Assembly: GCA_963713275.1 (NCBI GenBank)
Contig: CAVQLG010000016.1
Span: 62,001-126,000 of the forward strand
DNA: 64,000 nt
Direction of reading: 5' to 3'
DNA from: CAIWHR01 sp963713275
Lineage (GTDB): Bacteria; Pseudomonadota; Gammaproteobacteria; Burkholderiales; Casimicrobiaceae
The notes below the pieces were generated by a model. That model saw only the letters and a program-made list of their open reading frames with translations. It had not been told where the DNA came from and did not search any database. The stretch's first letter is position 1. Every line of letters starts with the position of its first letter. The position numbers and the translations under genes were made by a program. Shown in pieces: positions 8,799 through 19,499 of this stretch.

Positions 8799-10249
8799 GC
8801 CGGCTGCCCCGCTCCGACCTCGAGCAGTTCCACGACCGCCTGCGCATTGAAGCCGAGCGCCAGCGCGGCGAAAGCCAGCGCCAGCGCGGTCCACTGCATC
8901 GTGCGCGGCACCGCCCCGGGCGCGGCGCCGATGGCGGGATCGAGGAACGCCTGGGCGAGCAGACGGAACAGATAGGCGGCGGCGAGCAGGCCGCCGCCGG
9001 CGACCGGCAGCGCCCACCACCACGCCCCGCTCGCGAGCGCTGCCTCGATCAGCATCCACTTGCCGATGAAGCCGCCGGAAGGCGGCAGTCCGATCAGGCT
9101 CACGCTGGCGAGCCCGAGCGCCAGCACGGTGAGCGGCAAGCGCGCGCCGAAGCCGCCGAGGTCGCGAATGCGGTCATGACCGAAAGCGACAATGAGCGAG
9201 CCCGCCCCCATGAACAGTGCAGCCTTGGCCAGCGCATGGGCAACCGCGAGCGTGATCGCGCCCGCCGTCGCACCAGGCGCCCGCGCGAGCGGAAAGAGGA
9301 TGAACAGGTAGCCGATCTGCGCCACCGTCGAATAGGCGACCATGAGCTTGACGCGCTCCTGGCGCAGGGCTTGCAACGAGCCCCAGAGCACCGCCGCGGC
9401 TCCGAGCGCGCCGAGGAACTGGAGCGCGTGCGTGGCGGTCACCGGCCCGAACAGATCCACCCACAGGCGCAGCAGCAGATAGAAGCCGGCCTTCACCACC
9501 AGCGCGGAGAGCGCCGCCGAAACCGGCGCCGGCGCCGCCGAGTGTGCCGGCGGCAGCCAGAAATGCAGCGGGAACAGTGCGGTCTTGACCAGCAAGCCCG
9601 CCGTCATCAATGCGGCCGCGGTCCAGGTCGCCGCGCCCGGCTCGATCGCCTCGGCGAGCGCGCGCAGATCGAGGCTGCCGTGGCTCGCGTAGAGCAGCTC
9701 GACGCCGACGATGTAGAGCAGCGAGCCGGCGAGCGCGAGCAGCAGGTAGCGCAGCGCCGCCGCCACCGCTGCTCCGCCGGCGAGCGCCACCAGCGCCACC
9801 GAGGCCATGCCGACGAGCTCGAGGGTGACGTAGAGGTTGAACAGGTCGCCCGAGAGGTAGAGCGCGTTCAGGCCGCCCCAGAGCATCAGCCAGGCCGGCC
9901 AGAACAGCCAGTCGCGCGGCTTCTCGCCGCGCAGCGCACGGTCGAAGTAGCCAAGCGCATAGACGCTGACCGCGAGCCCGACCAGCGCGTTCATCGCCAG
10001 CATCGCCGCGGTCAGGCCGTCGGCATAGAGGTCGATCCCGAGCGGCGCGCCCCAGCCACCGACCGCGTAGCGCAGCGGACCATGCTCGGCGAGCGCGGCG
10101 ACCAGCACGGCGACGGCGAGCGCGGCCGCGCCGCTGCCGAGCACACCGATGCAGGCGGCGCCGCGGCGGCCGGCGACGAGCGCCAGCGCCGCCGCGGCGA
10201 GCGGCGCGGCGAGCGCCGCGACCATCCAGACTTCGGGATCGACGCTCAC
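8795..10249 (-). CDS. Mrp-type antiporter large subunit (MrpD/NuoN-like, first copy)
   Basis: A 484-aa polytopic protein of the ND2/ND4/ND5 family. It shows NLYVTLELVGMASVALVAL with the TM5 Glu, SAALSALVVKAG with the central Lys, VKLMVAYSTVAQIGY, and PPSGGFIGKWMLIEA near the C-terminus. I chose the GTG at 10249 because it overlaps the mnhC stop as GTGA, the same coupling seen throughout this cluster. The longer frame upstream is arginine-rich shadow. Predicted location is the inner membrane. Confidence 0.88.
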   Translation of the reverse strand: MSVDPEVWMVAALAAPLAAAALALVAGRRGAACIGVLGSGAAALAVAVLVAALAEHGPLRYAVGGWGAPLGIDLYADGLTAAMLAMNALVGLAVSVYALGYFDRALRGEKPRDWLFWPAWLMLWGGLNALYLSGDLFNLYVTLELVGMASVALVALAGGAAVAAALRYLLLALAGSLLYIVGVELLYASHGSLDLRALAEAIEPGAATWTAAALMTAGLLVKTALFPLHFWLPPAHSAAPAPVSAALSALVVKAGFYLLLRLWVDLFGPVTATHALQFLGALGAAAVLWGSLQALRQERVKLMVAYSTVAQIGYLFILFPLARAPGATAGAITLAVAHALAKAALFMGAGSLIVAFGHDRIRDLGGFGARLPLTVLALGLASVSLIGLPPSGGFIGKWMLIEAALASGAWWWALPVAGGGLLAAAYLFRLLAQAFLDPAIGAAPGAVPRTMQWTALALAFAALALGFNAQAVVELLEVGAGQPA

Positions 10250-10548
10250 TCGCGGCGATCCTCGGGCAGCAGCGCGCTGCCCTCCTCGCGGCGCATGCGC
10301 CGCAGCAGCGCGAGCGCGAGCGCGCTCGCGCTCACCGCGACGACGATGCCGGTCAGCACCATGGCATGGGGAACCGGGTCCGGCGGCTGGGCGCGCGCGG
10401 CGAGCGCGATCAGCATCATGAACACGCCGCTGCCCATCACGTTGACCGCCAGGATCTTGCGCAGCACGTGGCTTGAGGCGAGCAGCCCGAGCAGCCCGAT
10501 GCACACCAAGGCGATGCCCGCAAAGGAGTAGATGAGGACGGTGCTCAT
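10246..10548 (-). CDS. mnhC: Na+/H+ antiporter subunit C (NuoK/MrpC-like)
   Basis: A 100-aa protein with three predicted transmembrane helices. The middle segment LRKILAVNVMGSGVFMMLIA and the following VPHAMVLTGIVVAVSASALA match MnhC/MrpC and NuoK, a small subunit beside the large antiporter-like subunits. The ATG at 10548 overlaps the upstream stop (ATGA). The gene is fifth in the eight-gene cluster, as expected from MBH and Mrp order. Confidence 0.9.
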   Translation of the reverse strand: MSTVLIYSFAGIALVCIGLLGLLASSHVLRKILAVNVMGSGVFMMLIALAARAQPPDPVPHAMVLTGIVVAVSASALALALLRRMRREEGSALLPEDRRE

Positions 10549-11495
10549 GCGGGCGGATCGTGCGCGCCTGCGTCGGCGCGGCCGCGATCCGTGTGCCGCG
10601 CGGAGCCGACGAACAGCGCCACCAGGATCAGCGCGATCGACAGCATCGCCGCCGCCTCGATCGCCAGGATCCAAGTCCCGGCGTGTTTCGGCGGGTACGC
10701 CAGGAAACCTCCGCCGACGAGCACCAACAGCAGCGCGACGATGAGGAAGACCGCGAATCCGGCGGTCAGCGCCAGGCGTACCGGCCAACCGGTGCCAAAG
10801 CTGAAGGGTCGCGCGAGATGCAGCAGCACACCGCCGGCGGCGAGCAGCGCGGCGCCCTGGAAAGCCCCGCCCGGTGCATGCGCGCCGGCCCACAGCAGGT
10901 AGCCGGCGGCCACGACCAGCAGCGGCAGCAGGATGCGCAACAGCGCCTCGAGCACCGGACCTGCTGCCGGCACGGCGGGGGGCGGTTCCGCGTTCAGGGT
11001 CCACACACCCAGCACGGCGAGCAGCAGCACCGCGATCTCGAGCAACGTATCGTAGCCGCGGAAGTTCAGCAGCGCCGCGGTCACGGGGTTGGTGACACCG
11101 CTGTCGGGCATGGCCGCGGCGACCTCGCGCGTAAGCCCGAACCAGTCGTCGGGGAGCGCGAGCATCGACCAGACGAGCATCGCGCCGAGCGCCGCCGCCA
11201 GCATGGCGCAGGCGATGAGCCCGGCGCTCGGGCGCGGCAGTGGCGGCTCCGCCTCGCCGCGCAGCCGAAACACGGTATCGAGCAGCAGCGCGCCCGTCAG
11301 TCCGGCGCCGATGGCCGCTTCGGCGAGCGCGACGTCGGGCGCCGCGAGCCGCACCCAGGCGAGCGCCAGCATCAGGCCGAATACCATGAACAGCACGACC
11401 GCCTTGAACAAATCGCGGGTGACGAGCAACCGCCCGGCGAGCCAGACCAGGAGCAGCGCGAGCAGCGCGTCGAAAGCTGGCAAGCTAGTCGGCAT
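10545..11495 (-). CDS. Fused MbhD/MbhE (DUF4040) - MnhB subunit
   Basis: A 316-aa multi-pass protein combining modules usually encoded separately. Residues about 1-90 look like DUF4040/MbhD (APDVALAEAAIGAGLTGALL). A middle part resembles MbhE, the C-terminal piece of MrpA (VTNPVTAALLNFRGYDTLLE). From about residue 190 it resembles MnhB/MrpB (AHAPGGAFQGAALLAAGGVL). The ATG at 11495 overlaps the mnhG stop by 11 bp. The gene supplies the MrpA C-terminal and MrpB functions, so no full-length mrpA is needed. Fusion boundaries are estimated by eye. Confidence 0.85.
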   Translation of the reverse strand: MPTSLPAFDALLALLLVWLAGRLLVTRDLFKAVVLFMVFGLMLALAWVRLAAPDVALAEAAIGAGLTGALLLDTVFRLRGEAEPPLPRPSAGLIACAMLAAALGAMLVWSMLALPDDWFGLTREVAAAMPDSGVTNPVTAALLNFRGYDTLLEIAVLLLAVLGVWTLNAEPPPAVPAAGPVLEALLRILLPLLVVAAGYLLWAGAHAPGGAFQGAALLAAGGVLLHLARPFSFGTGWPVRLALTAGFAVFLIVALLLVLVGGGFLAYPPKHAGTWILAIEAAAMLSIALILVALFVGSARHTDRGRADAGAHDPPA

Positions 11496-11796
11496 CGCGC
11501 TTGCTCCAGGGCTGGGCGCCCGATTCGAGCGCCCGCCGCGCGACCAGATGGCACGCGCTCGCGCTGGCGAACACGGCGAGCGCCCAGATGAGGCCGAGGC
11601 GCGCGAGCTCGCCCCACGACTCGGCCTGGAGCGCGAGCCCGAGGAGGATGAGGCCAAGCCCGAGGTTGTCCGCCTTGGTCAGCGCGTGCAGCCGGGTGAA
11701 CACATCGGGCAACCGCAGCAGGCCGATCGTGCCGGCGACGAAGAAGAACGCGCCCGCAGCGAGGAGCGCAACGCTGGCCCAGTCGCTAAGTGTCAT
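11485..11796 (-). CDS. mnhG: Na+/H+ antiporter subunit G
   Basis: A 103-aa small membrane protein. The segment GTIGLLRLPDVFTRLHALTK followed by ADNLGLGLILLGLAL is the hallmark of MnhG/MrpG/MbhC. The ATG at 11796 overlaps the end of mnhF by 11 bp. It is a structural subunit of the antiporter membrane module. Confidence 0.92.
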   Translation of the reverse strand: MTLSDWASVALLAAGAFFFVAGTIGLLRLPDVFTRLHALTKADNLGLGLILLGLALQAESWGELARLGLIWALAVFASASACHLVARRALESGAQPWSKRDAD

Positions 11797-12049
11797 CGCG
11801 AGCCGCGCCACGGCGCACGAAGGCCACGCTCGCGACCGCGGCGAGCAGCGCCAGCACCAGCGCCGCATCGAGCAGGAGCGGGGCGTCCAGCGCGAAGGCC
11901 AAGAGCGCGACGATCGCCACGGCACCGGTGCCGATCAGTTGCCCGGCGAGCATGCCGTCGAAGGCGCTCGGTCCGCGCAGCACGCGCACCAGCCCGAGGC
12001 TGACGCTTGCCAGAACAACAATCGCGACGATCACCGCGACTTCGCTCAT
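11786..12049 (-). CDS. mnhF: Na+/H+ antiporter subunit F
   Basis: A three-helix protein of 87 aa (88 if the GTG at 12052 is used). VRVLRGPSAFDGMLAGQLIG is the conserved MnhF/MrpF/MbhB core segment. The ATG at 12049 overlaps the upstream mnhE stop (TGATG), again indicating coupling. Confidence 0.9.
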   Translation of the reverse strand: MSEVAVIVAIVVLASVSLGLVRVLRGPSAFDGMLAGQLIGTGAVAIVALLAFALDAPLLLDAALVLALLAAVASVAFVRRGAARDDT

Positions 12050-12555
12050 CACGCCTGCCTCGCATCAGGCAGCGCGAACAGCGCCGCGACCTTGGCTTCG
12101 AGCCGCGCCAGGTCCTGACCTGTCGACGCCCCCCCCTCCAGCGCATGCACGACCAGCACATCGCCGTCGATCGCCGCGCTCAGCGTTCCCGGCAGCAGAC
12201 TCAAGGTATTGGCGAAGAAAACCCGCGACGGTCCTTGCATCGGCAATGTCAGCGGGTAGCGCAGCAGCGCCGGATCGAGCGGCATGTTCGCTCGCAGCAC
12301 GCGGCCGCTCACGTCGATTCCGCCGCGCACCGACTCGCGCAGGAATAGCAGGCCGAAGCCTAGCCCGCCGCGCAAGCTGATGCGATACGACGGCGCGGGC
12401 AGCATCAAGCCGACGGCCGTGGCGGCGATGACGGTAGGTACCCCAACCGTCCACGGGGCCGGACCGTCGTAGGTCAAGACCCACCACAGCAGCGCGTACA
12501 CGGCGAGCAACCGCGGCGCGCGCCGCCGCACCTCCGAGCATGTTGGAGAACTCAA
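12049..12555 (-). CDS. mnhE: Na+/H+ antiporter subunit E
   Basis: A 168-aa protein with N-terminal transmembrane helices and a cytoplasmic C-terminal domain. NTLSLLPGTLSAAIDGDVL followed by VVHAL is the MnhE/MrpE/MbhA signature. First gene of the antiporter operon. The furthest start is a TTG at 12555. A GTG at 12531, giving MRRRAPRLLAVYALLWW, is an equally reasonable start closer to family length. No strong ribosome binding site decides between them. Confidence 0.88.
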   Translation of the reverse strand: MSSPTCSEVRRRAPRLLAVYALLWWVLTYDGPAPWTVGVPTVIAATAVGLMLPAPSYRISLRGGLGFGLLFLRESVRGGIDVSGRVLRANMPLDPALLRYPLTLPMQGPSRVFFANTLSLLPGTLSAAIDGDVLVVHALEGGASTGQDLARLEAKVAALFALPDARQA

Positions 12556-12746
12556 GGCGCCCCTCGCGTCAGGAACGGAAGAATACCCGCATCAGCGCGG
12601 CTCCGAAATGGCCGAGAGGGCTCTCAAGCCCCCGCAGTCAGAGGCGCCCGCAGCCGCGACTACGCTCTGACCCGGCGCCCGCGAACGAAGTTCCGCGGGT
12701 TGGAGTGCGTATAAAGGTCCGCCTGCCGGGTCTCGATCGAAAAAAC

Positions 12747-12803
12747 GCAGAGATCTCTCTCGGTTCTTCTCTGCGTCCTTTGCGCACTGTGCGTCTTTGC
12801 GTC
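12747..12803. repeat. Intergenic inverted repeat and 'ctgcgtcctttgcg' string
   Basis: The arms cgcagaga (12747-12754) and tctctgcg (12769-12776) pair as an 8-bp stem. They are followed by the words ctgcgtcctttgcg and tgcgtctttgcgtcg. Strings of this type recur between genes in many environmental genomes. That recollection is from general experience and was not searched here. Confidence 0.4.
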
Positions 12804-12841
12804 GAAAACAACCGCGATTTCCCCACGCCCTTCGCACAATC

Positions 12842-12955
12842 GACCGCGGCGACGCGCTGATCGTCCTGCTCTGCGGCGGCCACGACGACACGTCGTCCCG
12901 GTTCAAGGGCATCCGCGAGGCGATCGCTCTCGCGGCACGGCTCCAACGAGGCGCC
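12842..12955 (+). pseudogene. Fragment of a RelE/HigB-type addiction-module toxin gene
   Basis: This frame reads DRGDALIVLLCGGHDDTSSR then FKGIREAIALAARL. It resembles the C-terminal strand-turn-helix of HigB/RelE-type 'addiction module killer' proteins, where a short (I/V)(V/L)LLCGGDKS core is followed by an AKxLA helix. The upstream two thirds and a partner antitoxin are not recognisable, so this is at most a dead relic. The call rests on about 38 residues. Confidence 0.35.
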
Positions 12956-13163
12956 GCCTCCCGGGGCTCGCCATCGTTGCGTTGGATCAACACCATCGCC
13001 ATCGCGCAGTGGACAGCGCGAGCGTCGGGCGGCAGAATCGACGCGTCGGTGGCGGCCGTGTGCGCGCCCTGGCCCGATAACAGCGGGGGCGACAGGCCCG
13101 CGACCACGCGCAAGACCGTACCAGATGGCTTCGACCTGCGGGGGACTCGTGCATACCTCATTC

Positions 13164-14580
13164 ATGCAATCGCTGCGACGCCTCCTGGTCGCAATCGCCC
13201 TGGCGCTGCCGCTATCGGCTTCCGCCCAGAGCGCCGACAAGCCCTTCACCAACGAGCAGCTCGACCAGATGCTCGCGCAGATCGCGCTCTATCCGGACGC
13301 GCTGCTGTCGCAGGTGCTGATGGCCTCGACCTATCCCGACGAGTTCCAGCAGGCGGCCGCGTGGTCGAAGGCCAATCCCGACGCCAAGGGCGACCAGGCC
13401 GTGACGATGGTCGAGAGCAAGGACTGGGAGCCGTCGGTCGCCTCGCTCGTCGCGTTCCCCGAGGTGGTGGTCACGCTCGGGGAGAAGCCCGACTACGTGA
13501 AGAACCTCGGTGACGCGTTTCTCGCGCAGCCCGAGGACGTGATGAACTCGGTACAGCGGCTGCGCGCCGCCGCGCAGAAGGCCGGCAACCTCCAGTCCAA
13601 CGAGCAGATCAAGGTTACGGTCGATCCGACGCCTCCGCTGCAGCAGGCCGCATCCGCGCCGGCGACAACCACCGTTGTGCAGGCGCCGCCGGTGACCCAG
13701 ACGATCATCATCGAGCCGGCGCAGCCTCAGGTGGTCTACGTTCCCCAGTACAACCCGTCGGTCGTGTACGGGCCGTGGTGGTACCCCTCGTATCCGCCGT
13801 ACTACTATCCGCCGCCGCCCGGATACTGGTGGTCGCCGGTCGGTGGCGCCCTCGCAAGGGGGATCGCATGGGGCGCCGGGTTTGCCATCGGCAACGCGCT
13901 CTGGGGCGGCTGCAACTGGGGTCGCGGTGACGTCAACATCAACGTCAACCGCTACAACAACATCAATGCCAACAGGCGCATCGAAGGCGGTGGCAACCGG
14001 GCGAACTGGAGTCACAACACGAATCACCGGCAGACCGCATACCGGGGCGGCGAGGGGCAACGCCAGAACCTGCAGAACAGGGCGGCATCGACCGATCGCC
14101 AGCAGTATCGCGGCAAGGAAGGCGGAGCAAGCCGCGACGCGAGCCGCGAACGCGCGCAGCAGACCATGCAGCAACGTGGCGTGGATCCGGGCTCGGGCTC
14201 GGCGCGTGAGCGGGCGCAGAGCGTCGATCGCAGCCAGGTGGATCGCGCGACGGCGCAGCAGCGGGCGCAGAACGTCGACCGGAGTGCAGCACAGCAACGG
14301 GCCCAAAGCGCTGACCGCAGTGCGGCCCAGCAGCGGGCACAGTCGGCCTCGCGCGACAACGCGATGCGCGGCGCCGACAGCTCGCGGGCGCAAGCGCAGC
14401 AGACCCGGGGCGCGTCGAGCAGTGCATCTGCGCAGCGCGCGTCCTACGGGGGCGGCGGTGGCGGTGCGCGCGCCTCCAGCTATGGCGGGGGCGGAGGCGG
14501 AGCGCGGGCAGGTGGTGGTGGCGGCGGCGGCGGCGCGCGGCGGTGGCGGTGGCGGTGGCGGCGGCGGTCGCGGGCGATAA
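13164..14580 (+). CDS. DUF3300 secreted protein with glycine-rich tail (frameshifted near its end)
   Basis: The product starts with a signal peptide (MQSLRRLLVAIALALPLSASA) and a DUF3300 domain containing DQMLAQIALYPDALLSQVLM and YPDEFQQAAAWSKANP. Then come a proline/tyrosine-rich segment (YPSYPPYYYPPPPGYWW), a Gln/Arg-rich repeat region (AQQRAQ repeated about four times, residues ~340-400) and a glycine-rich tail. In the starting frame the tail runs into WRWRWRRR and stays open across the whole next gene. One base shift at about 14,510-14,560 restores a poly-Gly tail ending GGGGRGR and a stop at 14,580. The gene is therefore annotated as one frameshifted CDS. Function unknown. It pairs with DUF2950 downstream, as seen in other proteobacteria. 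Confidence 0.8.
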
Positions 14581-14595
14581 GGGGAGCGCAAGAGC

Positions 14596-15504
14596 ATGAA
14601 CACCAAGACGAAGAATCTGCGCCCGCTGTCCGCAGGCCTCGGTGCGGCGCTGTTCGCCGGGACTGTCGGGCTGGCCGCGCCAGTACATGCCCAAAAGGCC
14701 TTTCCAACGCCCGAGGCAGCCGCCGAAGCGCTGATCGACGGCATCGCGCGCCACGACCCCGATGCGGTGAGGACGGTGCTCGGTGCCGACTTCAAGCGCT
14801 ACATCCCGACGGACAACACGACGGCGGAGGACCGCACCAACTTCCTCGCCGCGTGGGCGCGCGGCCACCGGGTGGTAACGAGCGGCGACAAGGCGGCGTT
14901 GGAAGTGGGCAAGTTCGGTTGGACCTTCCCGGTGCCGCTCGTGAAGACCGGCGCCGGCTGGAGCTTCGACCCGCGCGCTGGTGCCGAGGAGATGCGCATC
15001 CGTCGCATCGGCCGCAACGAGCTCGCGGCGATGCAGGTGGCGCTTGCCTACGTCGACGCGCAGCGCGAGTACGCGATGCGCGACTGGGATGGCGACGGCG
15101 TCAAGTCGTTCGCGATGAAGGGTTTGTCCTCGCGCGGCAAGCGCGACGGCCTGTACTGGGCGTCGCTGCCCGGCGAGCCGGAAAGCCCGCTCGGGCCGGC
15201 GTTCGCCGATGCGCGGCCGGGCCAGCCGTACCACGGATACGCCTACCGCATCCTGACCGCGCAGGGTGCGGCGGCTCCCGGCGGCGCGAAGCGCTACGTC
15301 AAGAACGGCCGCATGACCGAGGGCTTCGCGTTGATCGCCTGGCCGGCGAAGTACGACGACACCGGCGTGATGACGTTCGTCGTCAACCAGGACGGCGTCG
15401 TCTACGAGAAGGATCTCGGGCCGAATACGGCCGCGGCCGCGGCGGCGATCACGACGTTCAACCCGGACTCGACCTGGCAGAAGGCGGTGCCGCCAACGCC
15501 GTAG
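14596..15504 (+). CDS. DUF2950 family secreted protein
   Basis: A 302-aa protein with an N-terminal export signal (MNTKTKNLRPLSAGLGAALF, cleavage near AHA-Q). The DUF2950 body shows FPTPEAAAEALIDGIARHD, WSFDPRAGAEEMRIRRIGRN, REYAMRDWDGDGVKSFAMK, and a C-terminal GFALIAWPAKYDDTGVMTFV with NQDGVVYEKDLG. A GGGGAG ribosome binding site precedes the ATG. It lies 15 bp after the repaired end of the DUF3300 gene, so the two form one operon. The pair is probably periplasmic or envelope-associated; the molecular role is not known to me. Confidence 0.9.
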   Translation: MNTKTKNLRPLSAGLGAALFAGTVGLAAPVHAQKAFPTPEAAAEALIDGIARHDPDAVRTVLGADFKRYIPTDNTTAEDRTNFLAAWARGHRVVTSGDKAALEVGKFGWTFPVPLVKTGAGWSFDPRAGAEEMRIRRIGRNELAAMQVALAYVDAQREYAMRDWDGDGVKSFAMKGLSSRGKRDGLYWASLPGEPESPLGPAFADARPGQPYHGYAYRILTAQGAAAPGGAKRYVKNGRMTEGFALIAWPAKYDDTGVMTFVVNQDGVVYEKDLGPNTAAAAAAITTFNPDSTWQKAVPPTP

Positions 15505-15563
15505 CGGCCAACCGTCCTGCGCTCACCTCCGCGTCCGGGGAGGTGACGCACCGCCGTTCATTG

Positions 15564-15585
15564 CGCCCCCGCCGCCGCGGGGGCG
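15564..15585 (+). terminator. Hairpin terminator after DUF2950
   Basis: The arms cgcccccgc and gcgggggcg form a perfect 9-bp stem with a 4-nt loop, followed by ggatcttt. It sits 60 bp after the DUF2950 stop, in the right place to end the DUF3300-DUF2950 transcript. The T-run is short, so efficiency is uncertain. Confidence 0.6.
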
Positions 15586-15886
15586 GGATCTTTGGTGCGC
15601 CCGGCAGGGCGCGATCTCATATTTCCACGTATCGTAAGGCGCTGTCTGGCATCGCCGAGGCGGCCGTCGCTCGCTAACATCATGACGCCGAACCCAGCGC
15701 TCAACCGGACGCAAAGTCTTCGCAGTACGAGCGCGATCCAGACACCGGGCTCTCGGTAGGGTGCGTACCGTGATTCCCGGGCGCTCGCTCGCAGGGAGCG
15801 ACGCTCGATGGCGCGATGGTCGCGCCGTCCCTCGCTCGCGAGCGTGCGCTTGGGGGGCGAGGGGCAGGGTGCGCTACACTCGCCCC
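15586..15886. other. Leader/promoter region of the urease operon
   Basis: Three hundred bases with no supported gene. The final part carries a TACACT -10-like hexamer (15875-15880) and a TTGGGG at 15850-15855 with a 19-bp spacer. The -10-like element ends only 6 nt before the ureD ATG, so the transcript may be leaderless. Nothing else is recognisable. Confidence 0.4.
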
Positions 15887-16750
15887 ATGTCGGCGTTCGT
15901 CACCACCGTCGAGGAAGCCGAAGTCACGCGCGCCAAGGGGTGGCTCGCGCAGCTGGCGCTACGGTTCGAGCGCGAACGGCGGGGAACCGTGCTGGTGCGC
16001 CGCAGCCACCATGGGCCGCTGCGCGTCCTCAAGGCGCTGTACCCCGAGGGCCCCGAGGTTTGCCAGGCGATCATCGTTCACCCCCCCGGCGGCATCGCCG
16101 GCGGCGACGTGCTCGACATCGCCGTCGAAGCGGGGCCGGGTGCGCAGGTGCAGTTGACCACGCCGGGGGCCGCCAAGTGGTATCGCAGCACGGGCGCGTA
16201 CGCGGAATCGAAGGTGCGAGTCCGCGCCTTTCCCGGCGCCGTGGTCGAGTGGCTGCCGCAGGAAGCGATTCTCTTCGACCGGGCACGGGCCAGCGTCGCG
16301 ACGCGCATCGACCTCGAGGGCGACGCCGTGTTCCTCGGCTGGGACATCGTCTCCCTGGGGCGCGGCGCGGCGGGCGAGCGCTTCACGGCAGGCCGGTTGC
16401 GGCAGACGCTCGAGGTCGCGCGCGACGCCCGGCTCGTCTTTTGCGAGCGCGCACTGATCGACGGCGGGTCGCCGGCGCTCCAGTCCGGTGCGGTGCTCGG
16501 TGCGGCGCCCGTATTCGGTGCGATGTTCGTCGCTGCCGACGCGCTCTCCGGCGAAGCGCTGGCAGCGTGTCGCGCGCACGCGCCACCCGCGGGCGAAGGC
16601 GCCGTGACCCGATTGCCCGGGTTGCTGCTCGCGCGCTACCGTGGGCGATCCGCATGGGAAGCGCGCATGTATTTTGCTTCGCTTTGGCAGGTGCTGCGTC
16701 CTCGCCTCGTCGGGCGCAGCGCCGTTTCGCCCCGCATCTGGGCGACTTGA
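15887..16750 (+). CDS. ureD: Urease accessory protein UreD (UreH)
   Basis: Scaffold protein that binds the urease apoenzyme and, with UreF and UreG, delivers nickel to the active site. The 287-aa product has family landmarks: IIVHPPGGIAGGD, QLTTPGAAKWYRS, VEWLPQEAILFDRA and a C-terminal MYFASLWQVLRPRLVGR. The ATG at 15887 fits family length, and sequence upstream in this frame is not conserved. First gene of the operon, 39 bp before ureA. Confidence 0.92.
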   Translation: MSAFVTTVEEAEVTRAKGWLAQLALRFERERRGTVLVRRSHHGPLRVLKALYPEGPEVCQAIIVHPPGGIAGGDVLDIAVEAGPGAQVQLTTPGAAKWYRSTGAYAESKVRVRAFPGAVVEWLPQEAILFDRARASVATRIDLEGDAVFLGWDIVSLGRGAAGERFTAGRLRQTLEVARDARLVFCERALIDGGSPALQSGAVLGAAPVFGAMFVAADALSGEALAACRAHAPPAGEGAVTRLPGLLLARYRGRSAWEARMYFASLWQVLRPRLVGRSAVSPRIWAT

Positions 16751-16789
16751 CGTTCTCCCCCGCCCGTACACCGCCAGCGAGCCGCCGAC

Positions 16790-17088
<299 letters not shown>

Positions 17089-17092
<4 letters not shown>

Positions 17093-17462
17093 TTCCGGGC
17101 GAACTCATTTCTCGCGAGGGCGAGCTCGAGCTCAATGCCGGGCGCGCCACGTTGACCCTCGAGGTCGCGAACACGGGCGATCGTCCGATCCAGGTCGGGT
17201 CGCACTATCACTTCGCGGAGACCAACGCCGCGCTCGCGTTCGATCGCGCCGCGGCGCGGGGCTTCCGGCTCAACATCGCCGCCGGGACCGCCGTGCGCTT
17301 CGAGCCCGGCCAGCGGCGCGTCGTCGAGCTGGTGGCGCTGGCCGGGGCGCGGGTCGTCTACGGCTTTGCGGGCGCAGTGATGGGGCCGCTCGAGGCGAAG
17401 CCGCGACGGTCGCGGGCTTCGCCTGCGGCCGGCTCCAAGGCTGCGACGAAGGGGAGCGCGCG

Positions 17463-17466
<4 letters not shown>
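17089..17466 (+). CDS. ureB: Urease subunit beta (with C-terminal extension)
   Basis: Structural urease subunit. IPGELISREGELELNAG, NTGDRPIQVGSHYHFAETN and RFEPGQRRVVELVALAG are classic. The family normally ends about residue 101, after the MGPLE-like segment. Here it continues for roughly 24 basic, Ala/Ser-rich residues (KPRRSRASPAAGSKAATKGS). It overlaps ureA (ATGA) and ureC (ATGA) by 4 bp on both sides, so the three subunits are translationally coupled. Confidence 0.96.
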
Positions 17467-19160
<1,694 letters not shown>

Positions 19161-19447
19161 GAGCCTGTGAAGAAATCGTCGCGAGCGGGATGGGATGCAG
19201 GACGACCGCGCAGGGTGGAGCAGGGGCCCCGCTTGCGGGGATGCGACCCCGCAGCGGGCGACGTGGGCGCTCGCGGTCGTCGGCATCCCCTTCGCGGCCC
19301 GATCCCCAGAGGGGCCCCTCGGGCAGCGCTCCGGGGCGCCCGCGAGCGAGCGAACGACGAGACATATCAAGTAGATAGAGATAGGCGAGGAGTGAGCGAG
19401 TGAGCAACGACGCAGACCGCCCGCGCAGCAGATTTGTTCACAGGCTC
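19161..19447. mobile_element. MITE-like element, 287 bp, inserted at the ureC stop codon
   Basis: Left end gagcctgtgaagaaatc (19161-19177) and right end gatttgttcacaggctc (19431-19447) are inverted copies matching at 16 of 17 positions. The element is flanked by TGA on both sides (19158-19160 and 19448-19450), consistent with a 3-bp target duplication. The interior has no credible transposase frame and contains several GC-rich inverted segments, so it is probably non-autonomous. It separates ureDABC from ureEFG. I cannot assign the parent insertion-sequence family from the ends alone. Confidence 0.75.
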
Positions 19448-19499
19448 TGAGATGACGCTCCCCCGCGCTCACTTCGTTCGCCGCCTCCTCGAAGGGGGC

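Larger units (their letters stand above)
12556..13163. other. Intergenic region upstream of the antiporter operon and DUF3300
   Basis: About 600 bp between two divergent transcription units. It holds a GC-poorer repeat-like string (12741-12810) and a short remnant of a RelE/HigB-type toxin gene (listed separately). No intact gene is supported. Divergent promoters for mnhE and DUF3300 must lie here, but no convincing -35/-10 pair was found. Confidence 0.5.

Noticed and set aside
13900..14400. Repeated AQQRAQ-like units that could suggest a CRISPR or DNA repeat array
   Set aside because: They are in-frame coding repeats of DUF3300 with variable DNA sequence and no spacer structure.
14580..15677. 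Continuation of the DUF3300 frame through the whole DUF2950 gene as an 850-aa protein
   Set aside because: It would require two proteins to share the same strand for 900 bp; a one-base shift gives a normal poly-Gly end at 14,580 instead.
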